Assembly (NCBI RefSeq): GCF_950097975.1
Contig: NZ_CATNHF010000033.1
Coordinates: forward strand, 1-64,000
Direction: 5' to 3'
DNA length: 64,000 bases
From: Microbacterium sp. T2.11-28
GTDB lineage: Bacteria; Actinomycetota; Actinomycetes; Actinomycetales; Microbacteriaceae
Shown here piece by piece: positions 23,981 to 33,756 of the stretch (the first letter of the stretch is position 1; the number at the start of each line of letters is the position of its first letter). The notes under the pieces were generated by a model. That model did not search any database. It saw only the letters and a program-made list of their open reading frames with translations, and was not told the DNA's origin. Position numbers and translations under genes: made by a program.

Positions 23981-25510
23981 ATGTCCCAGCGCACCGCCTT
24001 CGGAGCGACGGCCCTCGTCGCCGCTCTCGTCCTCGCCGGCTGCTCCGCCGGGGAGAGCGTCGATATCGACGGCCCCAGCGAGTCGACCGGGGGCCAGACG
24101 CTCGTGGCCGCGATCGGCGGCGAGCCCGACCAGCTCGATCCGCAGAAGACGAGCTCGTACTTCTCGTTCGAGGTGCTCGAGAACGTCTTCGACACGCTCG
24201 TCGAACCCGACGAGAACCTCGAGATGCAGCCCGCCCTCGCCGAGAGCTGGGAGGTCAGCGACGACCAGCTGACCTGGACCTTCACCCTCCGCAGCGGAGT
24301 GACCTTCCACGACGGGTCGGAGTTCACCAGCGAGGACGTGGTCTACTCCTACGAGCGCATCATCGACGAGCAGCTCTCCAACGCCTGGAAGTTCAGCTCG
24401 GTCACCGACGTGTCGGCGCCCGACGACACCACCGTGGTGATCACGGTCGCCCAGCCCACGCCCAACCTGCTGTCCAACCTCGGCGGCTTCAAGGGGATGG
24501 CGATCGTCGAGCAGGGCAACGTCGAGTCGGGCGACATCACGACCGCCCCGGTGGGCACCGGGCCCTTCTCGGTCGCGGAGTACACCGCCGGCGACCACAT
24601 CACCCTCGCCGCCAACCCGGACTACTGGGGCGGCGCGCCGGAGCTCGGCGGCGTCGAGTACCGCTTCATCTCGGAGCCCGCGACCGCCCTGGCGGCCCTG
24701 AAGGCCGGCGACATCGACTGGACCGACGTCGTGCCGGCCCAGCAGGTCGGCGAGCTGGAAGGCGACGACGCGCTGACCCTCGGCGTGACCCCGTCCAGCG
24801 ACTACTGGTACCTCGCCCTCAACGAGGCGAAGGAGCCGTGGAACGATGTGCGGGTGCGTCAGGCGATCGCCTACGCCATCGACCGGGACGCCATCGTGCA
24901 GGCCGTCAGCTACGGGACGGCCGCGCAGAACCAGCTCGCGATCCCGGAGCAGAGCTTCTGGTACACGCCCTACGACGAGTACTCGACCGACCTCGACCGC
25001 GCCCGGGCGCTGCTCGACGAGGCGGGGTTCACCGGTGGCACCCTCGACATGCTCGCCACGAGCGACTACCCCGAGACGGTCACGGCGGCGCAGATCATCG
25101 CCGCGAACCTCGAACCGCTCGGCATCTCGGTGGAGATCCGCCAGCCCGACTTCTCGACGTGGCTCGACGAGCAGAACAGCGGCAACTTCGACATGCTGAT
25201 GATGGGATGGCTCGGCAACATCGATCCGGACGACTTCTACTACTCGCAGCATCACACCGACGGCACGAGCAACGCGCAGAAGTACTCCAACGCCGAGGTC
25301 GACGAGCTGCTCGATGCCGCCCGCGTGGAGACCGACCCGGACACCCGCAAGGATCTGTACGGTCAGGCGGCGACCATCATCGCCGACGAGGCCAGCTACA
25401 TCTACCTCTACAACCCGTCGGTGATCCAGGTGTGGTCGCCCGCGGTCTCGGGATACGAGACGCGCGCCGACCGGGCGATCCGCTTCCGCGAGACCGCGCT
25501 GACCGACTGA
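23981..25510 (+). CDS. Dipeptide/oligopeptide ABC transporter substrate-binding lipoprotein
   Basis: A 509-residue SBP_bac_5 family lipoprotein. The signal FGATALVAALVLAGC gives a lipidated Cys21. The mature part shows family hallmarks: GGEPDQLDPQKTSSYFSFEV, VFDTLVEPDENLEMQPALAE, VTFHDGSEFTSEDVVYSYER, RVRQAIAYAIDRDAIV, and YYSQHHTDGTSNAQKYSN near the C-terminus. It captures peptides or nickel/glycoside-like ligands outside the membrane. ATG 23981 is chosen because it begins the signal peptide and follows GAGAGG. It is the first of four same-strand genes forming a complete importer. Confidence 0.9.
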   Translation: MSQRTAFGATALVAALVLAGCSAGESVDIDGPSESTGGQTLVAAIGGEPDQLDPQKTSSYFSFEVLENVFDTLVEPDENLEMQPALAESWEVSDDQLTWTFTLRSGVTFHDGSEFTSEDVVYSYERIIDEQLSNAWKFSSVTDVSAPDDTTVVITVAQPTPNLLSNLGGFKGMAIVEQGNVESGDITTAPVGTGPFSVAEYTAGDHITLAANPDYWGGAPELGGVEYRFISEPATALAALKAGDIDWTDVVPAQQVGELEGDDALTLGVTPSSDYWYLALNEAKEPWNDVRVRQAIAYAIDRDAIVQAVSYGTAAQNQLAIPEQSFWYTPYDEYSTDLDRARALLDEAGFTGGTLDMLATSDYPETVTAAQIIAANLEPLGISVEIRQPDFSTWLDEQNSGNFDMLMMGWLGNIDPDDFYYSQHHTDGTSNAQKYSNAEVDELLDAARVETDPDTRKDLYGQAATIIADEASYIYLYNPSVIQVWSPAVSGYETRADRAIRFRETALTD

Positions 25511-25535
25511 CCCTTCCGACGAGAGCAGACCACGC

Positions 25536-26501
25536 ATGAGGATCCAGCCCGCACGCATCGCGCGGTTCCTCGGCGTGCGTCTGCTCTCGTCGGCGATCGT
25601 GCTGTTCGGCGTGCTGGTGGTCGTGTTCGCGCTCATCCAGCTCGTCCCCGGCGATCCCGTCCGCCTCGCCCTGGGCACCCGCTACACCCCCGAGGCCTAC
25701 GAGGCGCTGCGGGCGGCCTCGGGCCTGGACCGGCCGCTGTGGGAGCAGTTCCTCGGCTACCTCGGGAGCGCCGTGACCGGCGACCTGGGAGTGAGCTTCC
25801 GCAACGGCCAGCCGGTGACGACCACGCTGTTCGAGCGACTGCCCGCCACCGTGTCGCTGGCCGTGGTCGGCCTGGTCATCGCGCTCGTCATCGCGATCCC
25901 CGCCGGCATCTGGTCCGCCCTCCGCGAGGGACGTGCGAGCGACCTCATCGTGAGGCTCACCAGCCAGTTCGGCGTCTCGATCCCGGACTTCTGGCTCGGG
26001 ATGCTGCTCATCTCGCTGTTCTCCGTGACCCTCGGGTGGCTGCCCGCCAGCGGCTACGCGCCCCTCGCGGAGGACCCGGCACGATGGCTCCGGCAGGTGA
26101 CGCTGCCGGCGCTGACGGTGGGACTGGTCGCGGGTGCGATCATGACGCGCTACATCCGCGCGGCCGTCATCGACGTGGCCTCCTCGGGCTACGTGCGCAC
26201 GGCGGTGTCCAAGGGACTCCCGCCGCGCGTGGTCACGTTCCGCCACATCGTGCGCGGGGCTCTCGTGCCCGTCCTCACGATCGCCGGGATCCAGCTCGCG
26301 ACGATCCTCGGCGGCGTCGTCGTCGTGGAGGTCGTCTTCGCGTGGCCGGGCCTGGGTCGTCTCGTGTACGAGGCGGTGGCCGCGCGCGACTACCCCCTCA
26401 TCCAGGGCGCCGTCCTGCTGGTCGCCGTCATGTTCATCGTCGTGAACCTCGTCGTCGACGCGCTCTACGCCGTCGCCGATCCGAGGATCCGGGTCTCGTG
26501 A
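25536..26501 (+). CDS. Peptide ABC transporter permease (DppB type)
   Basis: A 321-residue integral membrane protein with six helices. The N-terminal motif FLGVRLLSSAIVLFGVLVVV and LVPGDPVRLALG are typical of DppB/OppB. The cytoplasmic EAA loop is YVRTAVSKGLPPRVVTFRHI. The end is VVVEVVFAWPGLGRLVYEAV with YPLIQGAVLLVAVMFIVVNL. It forms the membrane channel with the next permease. It lies 25 nt after the binding-protein gene. Confidence 0.92.
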   Translation: MRIQPARIARFLGVRLLSSAIVLFGVLVVVFALIQLVPGDPVRLALGTRYTPEAYEALRAASGLDRPLWEQFLGYLGSAVTGDLGVSFRNGQPVTTTLFERLPATVSLAVVGLVIALVIAIPAGIWSALREGRASDLIVRLTSQFGVSIPDFWLGMLLISLFSVTLGWLPASGYAPLAEDPARWLRQVTLPALTVGLVAGAIMTRYIRAAVIDVASSGYVRTAVSKGLPPRVVTFRHIVRGALVPVLTIAGIQLATILGGVVVVEVVFAWPGLGRLVYEAVAARDYPLIQGAVLLVAVMFIVVNLVVDALYAVADPRIRVS

Positions 26502-26508
26502 GGTGCCC

Positions 26509-27414
26509 ATGACCGTGGATCAGACCCCCGTCCCCGTCGCCGCGGATCCCCCGCGCGGACGGATGTCGACGTGGCGGCTGCTGCTGTCCAACCCGATCTC
26601 CGTCGTCAGCGGCTCCGTCCTGGTGCTCATCGTCGCCGCCTCGATCCTCGCGCCCTGGATCGCGCCGTACGGCATCAACGAGATCGACGTCGCCGGCGCC
26701 CTCGCGCCGCCGAGCGCGGCGCACTGGTTCGGAACCGACGAGCTCGGACGGGACGTGCTCTCCCGCGTGCTCGTCGCCGGATCGACGTCGCTGTCGATCG
26801 CGGCGGTCGCCGTCCTGTTCGCCCTCGTTGTCGGCGTCTCGGTCGGTGCGGTGGCCGGCTACCGCGGCGGGTGGGTGGATGCGGCGCTGATGCGCGTCGT
26901 CGACGTGATGTTCGCGTTCCCCGTGCTGCTGCTGGCCCTCGCGATCGTGGCGATCTTCCAGCCCGGCCAGGTGACGACCATGATCGCCATCGGAGTCGTC
27001 TACACGCCGATCTTCGCGCGTGTCGCCCGCGCGAGCGCCCTCTCGGTGCGCACCTCGCCCTTCGTGCAGGTGTCGCAGACGATGGGGACCCCGGCCGGCT
27101 GGATCCTGTTCCGCCACGTGCTGCCGAACATCTCCGGCCCACTCGTGGTGCAGACCTCGCTGTCGCTCGCGTTCGCGATCCTGTCCGAGGCGGCGCTGTC
27201 CTTCCTGGGGCTCGGCATCCAGCCTCCCGCGCCCTCGTGGGGCGGCATGCTGTTCACGGCTCAGGGCTTCCTCACGCAGGCGTGGTGGATGAGCGTCTTC
27301 CCCGGAGCGGCGATCTTCGTCACGGCGCTCGCGTTCAACCTGGTGGGCGACGGCCTGCGCGACATCCTCGATCCGCGTCAGCGCACCCTGATCGAGGCGA
27401 GGAGGATCCGATGA
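26509..27414 (+). CDS. Peptide ABC transporter permease (DppC type)
   Basis: A 301-residue permease with about six helices. DppC features include LAPWIAPYGINEIDV, HWFGTDELGRDVLSRVL, the EAA loop around QVSQTMGTPAGWILFRHVLP, and ILSEAALSFLGLGIQPPAPS with WWMSVFPGAAIFVTALAFNL. ATG 26509 is preferred over a GTG two codons upstream because TGAGGTG is positioned as a ribosome-binding site. Its stop overlaps the ATPase start (ATGA), so the two are co-translated. Confidence 0.92.
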   Translation: MTVDQTPVPVAADPPRGRMSTWRLLLSNPISVVSGSVLVLIVAASILAPWIAPYGINEIDVAGALAPPSAAHWFGTDELGRDVLSRVLVAGSTSLSIAAVAVLFALVVGVSVGAVAGYRGGWVDAALMRVVDVMFAFPVLLLALAIVAIFQPGQVTTMIAIGVVYTPIFARVARASALSVRTSPFVQVSQTMGTPAGWILFRHVLPNISGPLVVQTSLSLAFAILSEAALSFLGLGIQPPAPSWGGMLFTAQGFLTQAWWMSVFPGAAIFVTALAFNLVGDGLRDILDPRQRTLIEARRIR

Positions 27415-29027
27415 CGCTGCTGACGGTGCGCGACCTGCGGGTCGCCGTCGGGCCCCGGGAGATCGTCCACGGCGTCGACCTCGCCGTGGAGCGCGAGCAG
27501 ACGCTCGGCATCGTGGGCGAGTCGGGGTCGGGCAAGACCCTGACCGTGCTCGCCGCGACGGGACTGCTCGACGTCCCCGGCGCGCGGGTCTCGGGAGCGA
27601 GCCTCCTCGGTCCCGGTGCACGCGACGAGGGCGCCGCGGCGCTGGACCTGGTGACGGCGTCCGCGGCGCAGCTGCGCCGCGTGCACGGGAGCCGCGTCGG
27701 CTTCGTCTTCCAGGACCCGTCGACCTCGCTGAACCCGTACCTCACGGTCGGGCGGCAGATCACCGAATCCCTCGAGACCCATCGCCGGCTCGGGCGGCAC
27801 GCGGCACGCCTGCGCGCCATCGAGCTGCTCGAGGCGGTCGGGCTCCCCGATCCGGGCGAGCGCGTGGACGCGTACCCGCACCAGTTCTCCGGCGGCCAGC
27901 GTCAGCGGGCGATGATCGCGATCGCGCTGTCCTGCGACCCGGATCTGCTCGTCGCGGACGAGCCGACGACCGCGCTGGACGTCACGACGCAGGCGCAGAT
28001 CCTGTCGCTCGTGCGCGACCTCCAGCGCGAGCGCGGCACCGCCGTCGTGTGGATCAGCCACGACCTCGGCGTCATCGGGCAGGTGGCCGACGACGTGCTC
28101 GTGCTGCGCGACGGGCGCGCCGTCGAGCAGGGACCCATCGGCGCACTCTACGCCGCACCCGCCCACGCCTACACCCGGGAGCTCCTCGAGGCACGTCCCC
28201 GGATCGTGGCGGGAGCGGGACCCCGCCCCCGGCCCGACGCGCCGCCGCTGCTCGCCGTCGAGGGCCTGGACGTGCGGTTCACGATCGGCACCCCGACCGG
28301 CCGGCGCACCGTCCACGCCGTCGACGACGTGTCCTTCACCGTCCGGCGGGGCACCACCCTGGCGCTGGTCGGCGAGTCGGGTTCGGGCAAGTCCACGATC
28401 GCCAACGCGCTCACCGGTCTCGTCCCCCCGCACCGCGGCGCTGCGACCCTCGGCGGGTCGGACCTGCTGCGGGCGCGGCGGCGCGACCGGCGCCGGATCG
28501 CGATGGTGTTCCAGGACCCGTTCGCCTCGCTCGATCCGCGCCGCAGCGTGGGCGACGCCATCGCGGAGCCGCTGCGCGTCCATCGTCTGGGCGGCACGGG
28601 TGCCGCGGCCCGGGCGCGGCGCGTGGCCGAGCTCCTGGACCTGGTCGACCTTCCGGAGGCGTTCGCCGGGCGCTTCCCGCACGAGCTGTCCGGCGGGCAG
28701 CGGCAGCGCGTGTCGATCGCCCGTGCTCTCGCGCTCGAACCGGAGCTGATCATCCTCGACGAGGCGACGGCCTCCCTGGACGTGTCCGTGCAGGCGCGCG
28801 TGCTGGGGCTGCTGCGCCGGCTGCAGGACGAGCAGCACCTCACCTACCTCTTCATCGCCCACGACCTGGCCATCGTCCAGCAGATGAGCCACGACGTCGT
28901 CGTGCTCCAGAACGGCCGCGTCGTCGAGGCCGCGCCGGCCGCGGAGCTGTTCGCGTCGCCCCGCGATCCGTACACCGTCCGGCTGCTGGAGGCCGTGCCG
29001 CCCGAGCTTCCGCGCGCGGCGCGCTGA
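27411..29027 (+). CDS. Fused double ATPase of the peptide ABC transporter (DppD-DppF)
   Basis: A 538-residue protein containing two complete nucleotide-binding domains in one chain. NBD1 has Walker A GESGSGKT (36-43), signature FSGGQRQR and Walker [16 protein letters not shown]2 has Walker A GESGSGKS, signature [15 protein letters not shown] and [12 protein letters not shown]. Both carry the oligopeptide-type [14 protein letters not shown] / [15 protein letters not shown]-loops. The halves correspond to DppD and DppF, normally separate genes, here joined by an Arg/Pro linker near residues 262-280. GAGGAGG precedes ATG 27411. It completes the four-gene importer. Confidence 0.92.
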   Translation: MTLLTVRDLRVAVGPREIVHGVDLAVEREQTLGIVGESGSGKTLTVLAATGLLDVPGARVSGASLLGPGARDEGAAALDLVTASAAQLRRVHGSRVGFVFQDPSTSLNPYLTVGRQITESLETHRRLGRHAARLRAIELLEAVGLPDPGERVDAYPHQFSGGQRQRAMIAIALSCDPDLLVADEPTTALDVTTQAQILSLVRDLQRERGTAVVWISHDLGVIGQVADDVLVLRDGRAVEQGPIGALYAAPAHAYTRELLEARPRIVAGAGPRPRPDAPPLLAVEGLDVRFTIGTPTGRRTVHAVDDVSFTVRRGTTLALVGESGSGKSTIANALTGLVPPHRGAATLGGSDLLRARRRDRRRIAMVFQDPFASLDPRRSVGDAIAEPLRVHRLGGTGAAARARRVAELLDLVDLPEAFAGRFPHELSGGQRQRVSIARALALEPELIILDEATASLDVSVQARVLGLLRRLQDEQHLTYLFIAHDLAIVQQMSHDVVVLQNGRVVEAAPAAELFASPRDPYTVRLLEAVPPELPRAAR

Positions 29028-29042
29028 GCCGGCCGGCCGGAC

Positions 29043-29696
29043 TCAGCCGGCGAGGGTGCGCAGCGCCTCGTCGATCGGCACGTCGCCGCTGTTGAAGGTG
29101 ACGGTCCGGCGCGAGGTCGCAGGCTCGGCGATGGCTGCGGCGATCACGGCGGCGACGTCGGCGCGGGCGACCGAGGCGGGCTCGGCGGCCCGCACGTCGA
29201 TGCGGCCGGTCGGCGGGTCGAGGGTCAGCGCGGAGGGCGCGAGGATCGTCCAGTCCAGCGAGCTCGCGCGCAGGTGCGCGTCGGCCGCCGTCTTGGCCTC
29301 GGCGTAGGCGAAGAAGGGATCGTCCGGCGAGACGCCGTGGCCTTCGCCGGCCCCGAAGTAGGAGACCATCACGTACCGGCCCACCCCGACGGCGGCCGCC
29401 GCGTCGATCGAGCGGATGGCGGCGTCGCGGTCCACGGCGTACGTGCGCGCGGGATCGCCCCCGCCCGCGCCCGCCGACCACACGACCGCGTCGTTGCCGC
29501 TCACGAGGTTGGCGAGCTGATCCGTGTCGAGCGACTCGACGTCGGCGACCAGCGCCGTCGCGCCGGTGCTGGCGACATCCACCTCGTGCTCCGGATTGCG
29601 GATCACCGCGGTGACGTCGTGGCCCGCAGCCACGAGGAGCGGCTCGAGGAGCAGCGCCACCTTCCCGTGTCCGCCGATGAGCAGGATTCTCGCCAT
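29043..29696 (-). CDS. NAD(P)H-binding SDR-like oxidoreductase (YwnB/atypical SDR type)
   Basis: A 217-residue atypical short-chain dehydrogenase. The cofactor motif is ILLIGGHGKVALLLEPLL with the GxxGxxA variation typical of NAD(P)-binding epimerase-like proteins. DAVVWSAGAGGGDP and GRYVMVSYFGAGEGHGV follow, with SSLDWTILAPSALTLDPPTG near the end. The catalytic Tyr-x3-Lys appears as YAEAKTAAD. Members act as flavin reductases or uncharacterised oxidoreductases. GGAAGGAA lies upstream of ATG 29696, which starts the Rossmann strand directly. It is convergent with the peptide ABC operon. Confidence 0.8.
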   Translation of the reverse strand: MARILLIGGHGKVALLLEPLLVAAGHDVTAVIRNPEHEVDVASTGATALVADVESLDTDQLANLVSGNDAVVWSAGAGGGDPARTYAVDRDAAIRSIDAAAAVGVGRYVMVSYFGAGEGHGVSPDDPFFAYAEAKTAADAHLRASSLDWTILAPSALTLDPPTGRIDVRAAEPASVARADVAAVIAAAIAEPATSRRTVTFNSGDVPIDEALRTLAG

Positions 29697-29767
29697 GGTG
29701 GTTCCTTCCGTCGTGTCGAGCCTACGTCGCGCGCGTTCCGGCCGGGCGGCTCGCACCGGCGGGAGGG

Positions 29768-30265
29768 TCACCACCCCATCGAACCCGGGACCCCTTTGAA
29801 CGGCCCGGCGACCCACGACGTGACCCAGCCGCCGTAGAACCCGCCCGGCTGGGGCTCCACGGTCTCACCGTCGACGGTGCACCGGTCCATGCCGCCGGCG
29901 TACACCGCCACGCGGCCGACAAGGTCGCCGTAGCCTCCGCTCGGGTCGGGGTACCCCCAGGCGGCGCGCTCGCGCACCTGGTCGCCCCCGACGACGTCGA
30001 AGTACGCCGCCTGCCCCTTGAACTCGCACCAGGACGACCCCGCGGCCGGCCTCAGCGCCCCGGGGGCGAACGCGCTCTCGGGCAGGTAGTACACCGGCGG
30101 GTGACTCGTCTCGAGCACCCGCACGACGTCGGTCGTGTCGACGATGACGACGCCGCCCAGCTCGATGGTCACCCGCGAGGAGATCCGCTCCGCGCGCGGC
30201 GGCCTCGGGTAGTCCCACACGGACTCCTGGTCGTCGCGGACGGGATCGGGAACGGGGCGTCGCAT
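29768..30265 (-). CDS. DUF427 domain-containing protein
   Basis: A 165-residue protein. The N-terminus MRRPVPDPVRDDQESVWDYP and the core YYLPESAFAPGALRP, SSWCEFKGQAAYFDV, ERAAWGYPDPSGGY, LVGRVAVYAGGMDRCTVDGE are the signature of DUF427. It is a small beta-rich family common in actinobacteria without a settled function. ATG 30265 is used because TACAGT (30278-30273) stands 7 nt upstream, a leaderless pattern; an in-frame GTG three codons further upstream overlaps that box. It is a single gene, 71 nt beyond the NAD(P)-binding gene. Confidence 0.85.
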   Translation of the reverse strand: MRRPVPDPVRDDQESVWDYPRPPRAERISSRVTIELGGVVIVDTTDVVRVLETSHPPVYYLPESAFAPGALRPAAGSSWCEFKGQAAYFDVVGGDQVRERAAWGYPDPSGGYGDLVGRVAVYAGGMDRCTVDGETVEPQPGGFYGGWVTSWVAGPFKGVPGSMGW

Positions 30266-30296
30266 GTCCTTCACTGTACGTCGGCGCAGCGCCCCC

Positions 30297-30357
30297 AGGG
30301 CCGGGATGACGGGGGGCCGGGATGCCGGGGGATGCAGGGGCGGGATGACACGGGCCG
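30297..30357. repeat. Degenerate GGGCCGGGATG tandem repeats
   Basis: Three or four imperfect copies of a 15-17-nt unit with GGGATG at its core occupy the gap between the DUF427 and GH31 genes. Apart from this, 30266-30403 shows only the DUF427 -10 box at 30273-30278. Confidence 0.55.
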
Positions 30358-30403
30358 GAGCCCGCAGGGTCCGATTCCCGCGGATCCCCTGCCGCGGTCG
30401 CCC

Positions 30404-32629
30404 TCACGCCTCGGAGGCGAACGCCCGGAGCACCTCCGCACCGGCGCGGGCGAACACCGGGATCCGCTCGATCGGCGTCTCCACGCGCACCCGGCGCGCG
30501 CCGTCGTGCGTCGCGCCGGACCAGACGTCCACCCACGAGCCCTCGGGCAGCCAGACCTCGACCGACGTCGCCCCCGGCTCCAGCACCGGGGCCACCAGCA
30601 GATCGGCGCCGAGCATCCACTGCGCCCCGGTGTCCCACGCCTGCGGATCGTCGAAGAAGAGGGGCCGCATGAGGGGTCGGTCCGTGGCGATCGTCTCGCG
30701 TGCGGCGGCTTCGAGGTACGGGACGAGCCGCTCCCGGAGGTGGGTGAACGACCGGACGAGCGGCAGCACCCGCTCGTCGCCGGTGCGCTCGGCGATGTTC
30801 CACGGCGTCCGGTCGCGCGAGGGCGTGCGGTGGTGGTTGAACTCCGAGTGGTACTGCATGATCGGCACGAAGGTCGAGGCCTGGAAGGCCCGGATGTAGA
30901 GCTCGGCGTCCGGGATCTCCCCCGAGAAGCCCGCGATGTCCCATCCCCAGTAGACGATCCCGCTCGCGGCGGCCGACAGGCCCGCGTTCATCGACCACGC
31001 GAAGGCCTCCCACGTGGAGTTCTCATCGCCCGCCCAGAACGCGCCGTGCGCCTGCGAGCCGGTGAATCCCGCGCGACTGAAGGTGACCGGCGCCTTGCCC
31101 GCCGAACGCAGCAGCCGGCCGTACGCGTCGGCGTACGCGACCGGGAAGGTGTTGTTCTTCTCGTCGCCGCCGCGCCCGTCGAGATACACGAGCTCGGCAC
31201 CCCACGCGTGCTCCCCGCCGTCGGTCTTGAAGCCGTCGACGCCGATCTCCTCGACGAGGTAGCGGCGCTTCTCGGTCCACCAGTCGGCGGCCCGCGCATC
31301 GGTGAGGTCCGGCATGAGCGACAGCGGGAACCACCAGCCCCGGTTGCGGTACGGCCGGAGCGCGCCGCGGGCGTCGGGCTCCCGGATGAGCACGTCCTCG
31401 GCGATCGCGGCGCGCGCGTCGGCCGACAGCTGTCCGGACGGATGCGGACGCATCTTCAGCAGCGGGATCTGCCACAGGTGCAGCCGGATGTCCCGTCGGT
31501 GCAGCTCGTCGGCCATCCCCTTCGGGTCGGGCCAGGCCCCCTCGGCGGGGAAGGTGAAGTCGCCGAGCCGGTGCGGGGCGCCGTCGTGCGACACCTCGTA
31601 CCGGGCGTCCCGGAAGGCGGTGAAGGTGGACTCGTCGCTCCACGCCTCGATCACGACCGATCCGACGGGGATGTCGTGGGCTGCGTGCAGGTCCATCTGA
31701 CGCATCACCTCGGCCTGCGTGTTCCACTCGTTGCCGCTGGCCCACAGCCGGAAGACCCAGCCCGGAAGCTCCTCGGCGCGGCCGACGCGGTCGAGGAACG
31801 CCCCGAGCACCTCGGTGGGGGTGCCGTCGAACAGGCGCAGGTCCAGGACGCCGTCCGGGCCCGCCTCGGCCTCCACCTCGATCCGGTCCGCGTGGGTGCG
31901 GCCGAGGTCGAACCACACGCGCCGCGTGGTGTCCACGTGGAAGCCCCATCCTTCGCCGCCCACGACGTGGGCGAACGGCATGGGGAGGTAGGTCTTGCGC
32001 TCCGCGCCCTGGCTCTTGTACTGCTCGAACACCACCGAGTCGAGCACGGCTCCCGTGTGATCGAGCGTGTCGAAGCGCTCCCCGAACCCGGTGACGTGCT
32101 CGCCGGGTGCGAGGGGCAGCGCGAAGCGCACCCGCCACGCGCGCTCCCCGTCGTGGAGACGCTGCACCGATCCGGCCAGCGCGCGGGCGCGACCGTGCTC
32201 GATGAGCGCCTCCGGCGCGTCCTCCCAGGTCGCGGCACGGAAGGCGAACGTCCTCGACCGCTCGGTGCGCCCCTGACCGGACACCGCGGTGAACCGGTAG
32301 CGATAGGTGCCGCCGGAGCGCAGCACCGGCGTGGTCGCCTGCCAGCCGCCGACCGCGCGCGCACGCCGGCTCTGCGCCGAGGCGAGGTGGCCACCGTCGG
32401 TGAGACGGCCCCGCGAGGTGGTCGCGACGGGCTCGAGTGTCAGCTCGACGCTCTCGCCGGCGCCTCCGGCGTCGGGGAGCCATTCGAGGACGCAGGTCAC
32501 CGCGGTGACGGCGCCGTCGGCCCGCACCCCGAGGGTGGCCGTCCGGCCCGCCTCGGGCACCACCGGGTGGCGCTGCTCGGTGTCGACGGAGTACGGATGG
32601 CCGGAGCCGGCGGGACGGTGGCGGATCAT
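30404..32629 (-). CDS. Glycoside hydrolase family 31 (alpha-glucosidase/alpha-xylosidase)
   Basis: A 741-residue GH31 enzyme. An N-terminal beta-sandwich includes GFGERFDTLDHTGAVLDSVV. The catalytic barrel has nucleophile Asp470 in VDGFKTDGGEHAW and the acid/base region FWAGDENSTWEAF. Also visible are YWGWDIAGFSG, IMQYHSEFNH and the C-terminal LGADLLVAPVLEPGA. The SNEWNTQAEVM-type inserts resemble isomaltosidase/alpha-xylosidase groups rather than classic maltase. No signal peptide is present, so it works on imported oligosaccharides. Start ATG 32629 overlaps the GH15-like stop (ATGA). It is the last gene of the ROK-controlled operon. Confidence 0.88.
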   Translation of the reverse strand: MIRHRPAGSGHPYSVDTEQRHPVVPEAGRTATLGVRADGAVTAVTCVLEWLPDAGGAGESVELTLEPVATTSRGRLTDGGHLASAQSRRARAVGGWQATTPVLRSGGTYRYRFTAVSGQGRTERSRTFAFRAATWEDAPEALIEHGRARALAGSVQRLHDGERAWRVRFALPLAPGEHVTGFGERFDTLDHTGAVLDSVVFEQYKSQGAERKTYLPMPFAHVVGGEGWGFHVDTTRRVWFDLGRTHADRIEVEAEAGPDGVLDLRLFDGTPTEVLGAFLDRVGRAEELPGWVFRLWASGNEWNTQAEVMRQMDLHAAHDIPVGSVVIEAWSDESTFTAFRDARYEVSHDGAPHRLGDFTFPAEGAWPDPKGMADELHRRDIRLHLWQIPLLKMRPHPSGQLSADARAAIAEDVLIREPDARGALRPYRNRGWWFPLSLMPDLTDARAADWWTEKRRYLVEEIGVDGFKTDGGEHAWGAELVYLDGRGGDEKNNTFPVAYADAYGRLLRSAGKAPVTFSRAGFTGSQAHGAFWAGDENSTWEAFAWSMNAGLSAAASGIVYWGWDIAGFSGEIPDAELYIRAFQASTFVPIMQYHSEFNHHRTPSRDRTPWNIAERTGDERVLPLVRSFTHLRERLVPYLEAAARETIATDRPLMRPLFFDDPQAWDTGAQWMLGADLLVAPVLEPGATSVEVWLPEGSWVDVWSGATHDGARRVRVETPIERIPVFARAGAEVLRAFASEA

Positions 32630-33756
32630 CGGGGGTCCTTCAGCGAGTCGGGGGTGAAGCGGCCCAGAGCCAGGCCCAGGCGCAGGAGCATCGCGTGGCT
32701 CCACAGCAGCGGGGTCGCCGCGGTGCCCCAGCGGTCGATCCACTCCTGGCGCATGCCCGGGGCGATGAGGTGGTCGGCGACCTGCTCGGGCAGGTCGAGG
32801 TCGGGGGTCGCGGTCGAGGCGGCCCAGTCGAAGAGGGCCTCGGCGGCGGCGCGGTCGCCGGCGGCGAGGTGGGCCAGACCGAGGAAGCAGCTCAGGAGCG
32901 GCCACTGGCCGCCGCCGAAGAAGGTGTCGCCCAGGAAGCGGTGGACGCCTCCGTCGACGTTCAGGTGCGCGTCGAGCACCGCGATCGTCCGCGCGCCGAG
33001 CACGGAGCGGGCCTCGACGAAGCCGAGCGGGGCGACGGCGGCCGCCAGGCTCCCGTCGACGGCGGTGCTCCCGAGCCATTTGCGGAGGTGGCCGTCGAGC
33101 ACTCCCTCGGCGGCGACGAGGGAGCGGATGCCGTCGACGGCCGCCGCCGCACGCTCCGCGCGCCCGGGGTCGAGCAGGGGCGCGACGGCCTCCAGCCCGG
33201 CTCCGACGCAGGCGAGGGTGGACACGTGCACGTGGGTCGCGTGCTCCTCCCACCAGTCGTAGCAGGGGCGCTCCCACGAGGCGACGAGGTAGTCGACCGT
33301 CAGCTCGACGGCGGCGCGCCAGCGATGCACGTCACCGCCGTGCCGATCAAGGTGGGCGACGAGCGCCCAGAGCCAGGTGCCGTAGCCGTCCAGCTGGAAG
33401 TCCCACCACTCGTCGGACCCGTCGCCCCCGTCGAAGGTGAAGCGGGCGGGCAGCATCCGCTCGGCGGCCGGCGGACGGCCCGCAGCCGACTCGGCGACGA
33501 TCCAGCGGATGAGGTCGGCCCGATCCTCGAGGACGCGGGCGCACCAGTCGAAGAAGCGCTCGGCCGAGGCCGCCTCGCCCGCCGCCGAGGCGGCGTCGGC
33601 GATGAACGCGCCGTCGCGGAACCAGCAGTAGCCGCGATAGGCCGAGAACGTCGGACTCGCCGGGTAGGCCCCCTCGGGAGTCTGCAGCGCGGTGATGAGC
33701 CGGATGCTGTGGGCGGCGAGCGCGGCCGTCGGAGCGGCGGTACGGGTGTCGGGCAC
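32626..33756 (-). CDS. GH15-like glycosidase (glucoamylase/glucodextranase type)
   Basis: A 376-residue (alpha/alpha)6-barrel protein. GH15-type landmarks are YRGYCWFRDGAFIADAAS, DEWWDFQLDGYGTWLWALVA, and PEQVADHLIAPGMRQEWI with TPLLWSHAMLLRLGLAL, where the Glu of PEQ matches the catalytic base region. No export signal is visible, so it should trim imported alpha-glucans or isomalto-oligosaccharides. GTG 33756 is preferred because AGAGGAA stands upstream; in-frame sequence further up is Pro/Arg-rich and crosses a 13-nt homopolymer. It lies between the ABC binding-protein gene and the GH31 gene. The family has shorter members like this one. Confidence 0.8.
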   Translation of the reverse strand: MPDTRTAAPTAALAAHSIRLITALQTPEGAYPASPTFSAYRGYCWFRDGAFIADAASAAGEAASAERFFDWCARVLEDRADLIRWIVAESAAGRPPAAERMLPARFTFDGGDGSDEWWDFQLDGYGTWLWALVAHLDRHGGDVHRWRAAVELTVDYLVASWERPCYDWWEEHATHVHVSTLACVGAGLEAVAPLLDPGRAERAAAAVDGIRSLVAAEGVLDGHLRKWLGSTAVDGSLAAAVAPLGFVEARSVLGARTIAVLDAHLNVDGGVHRFLGDTFFGGGQWPLLSCFLGLAHLAAGDRAAAEALFDWAASTATPDLDLPEQVADHLIAPGMRQEWIDRWGTAATPLLWSHAMLLRLGLALGRFTPDSLKDPR

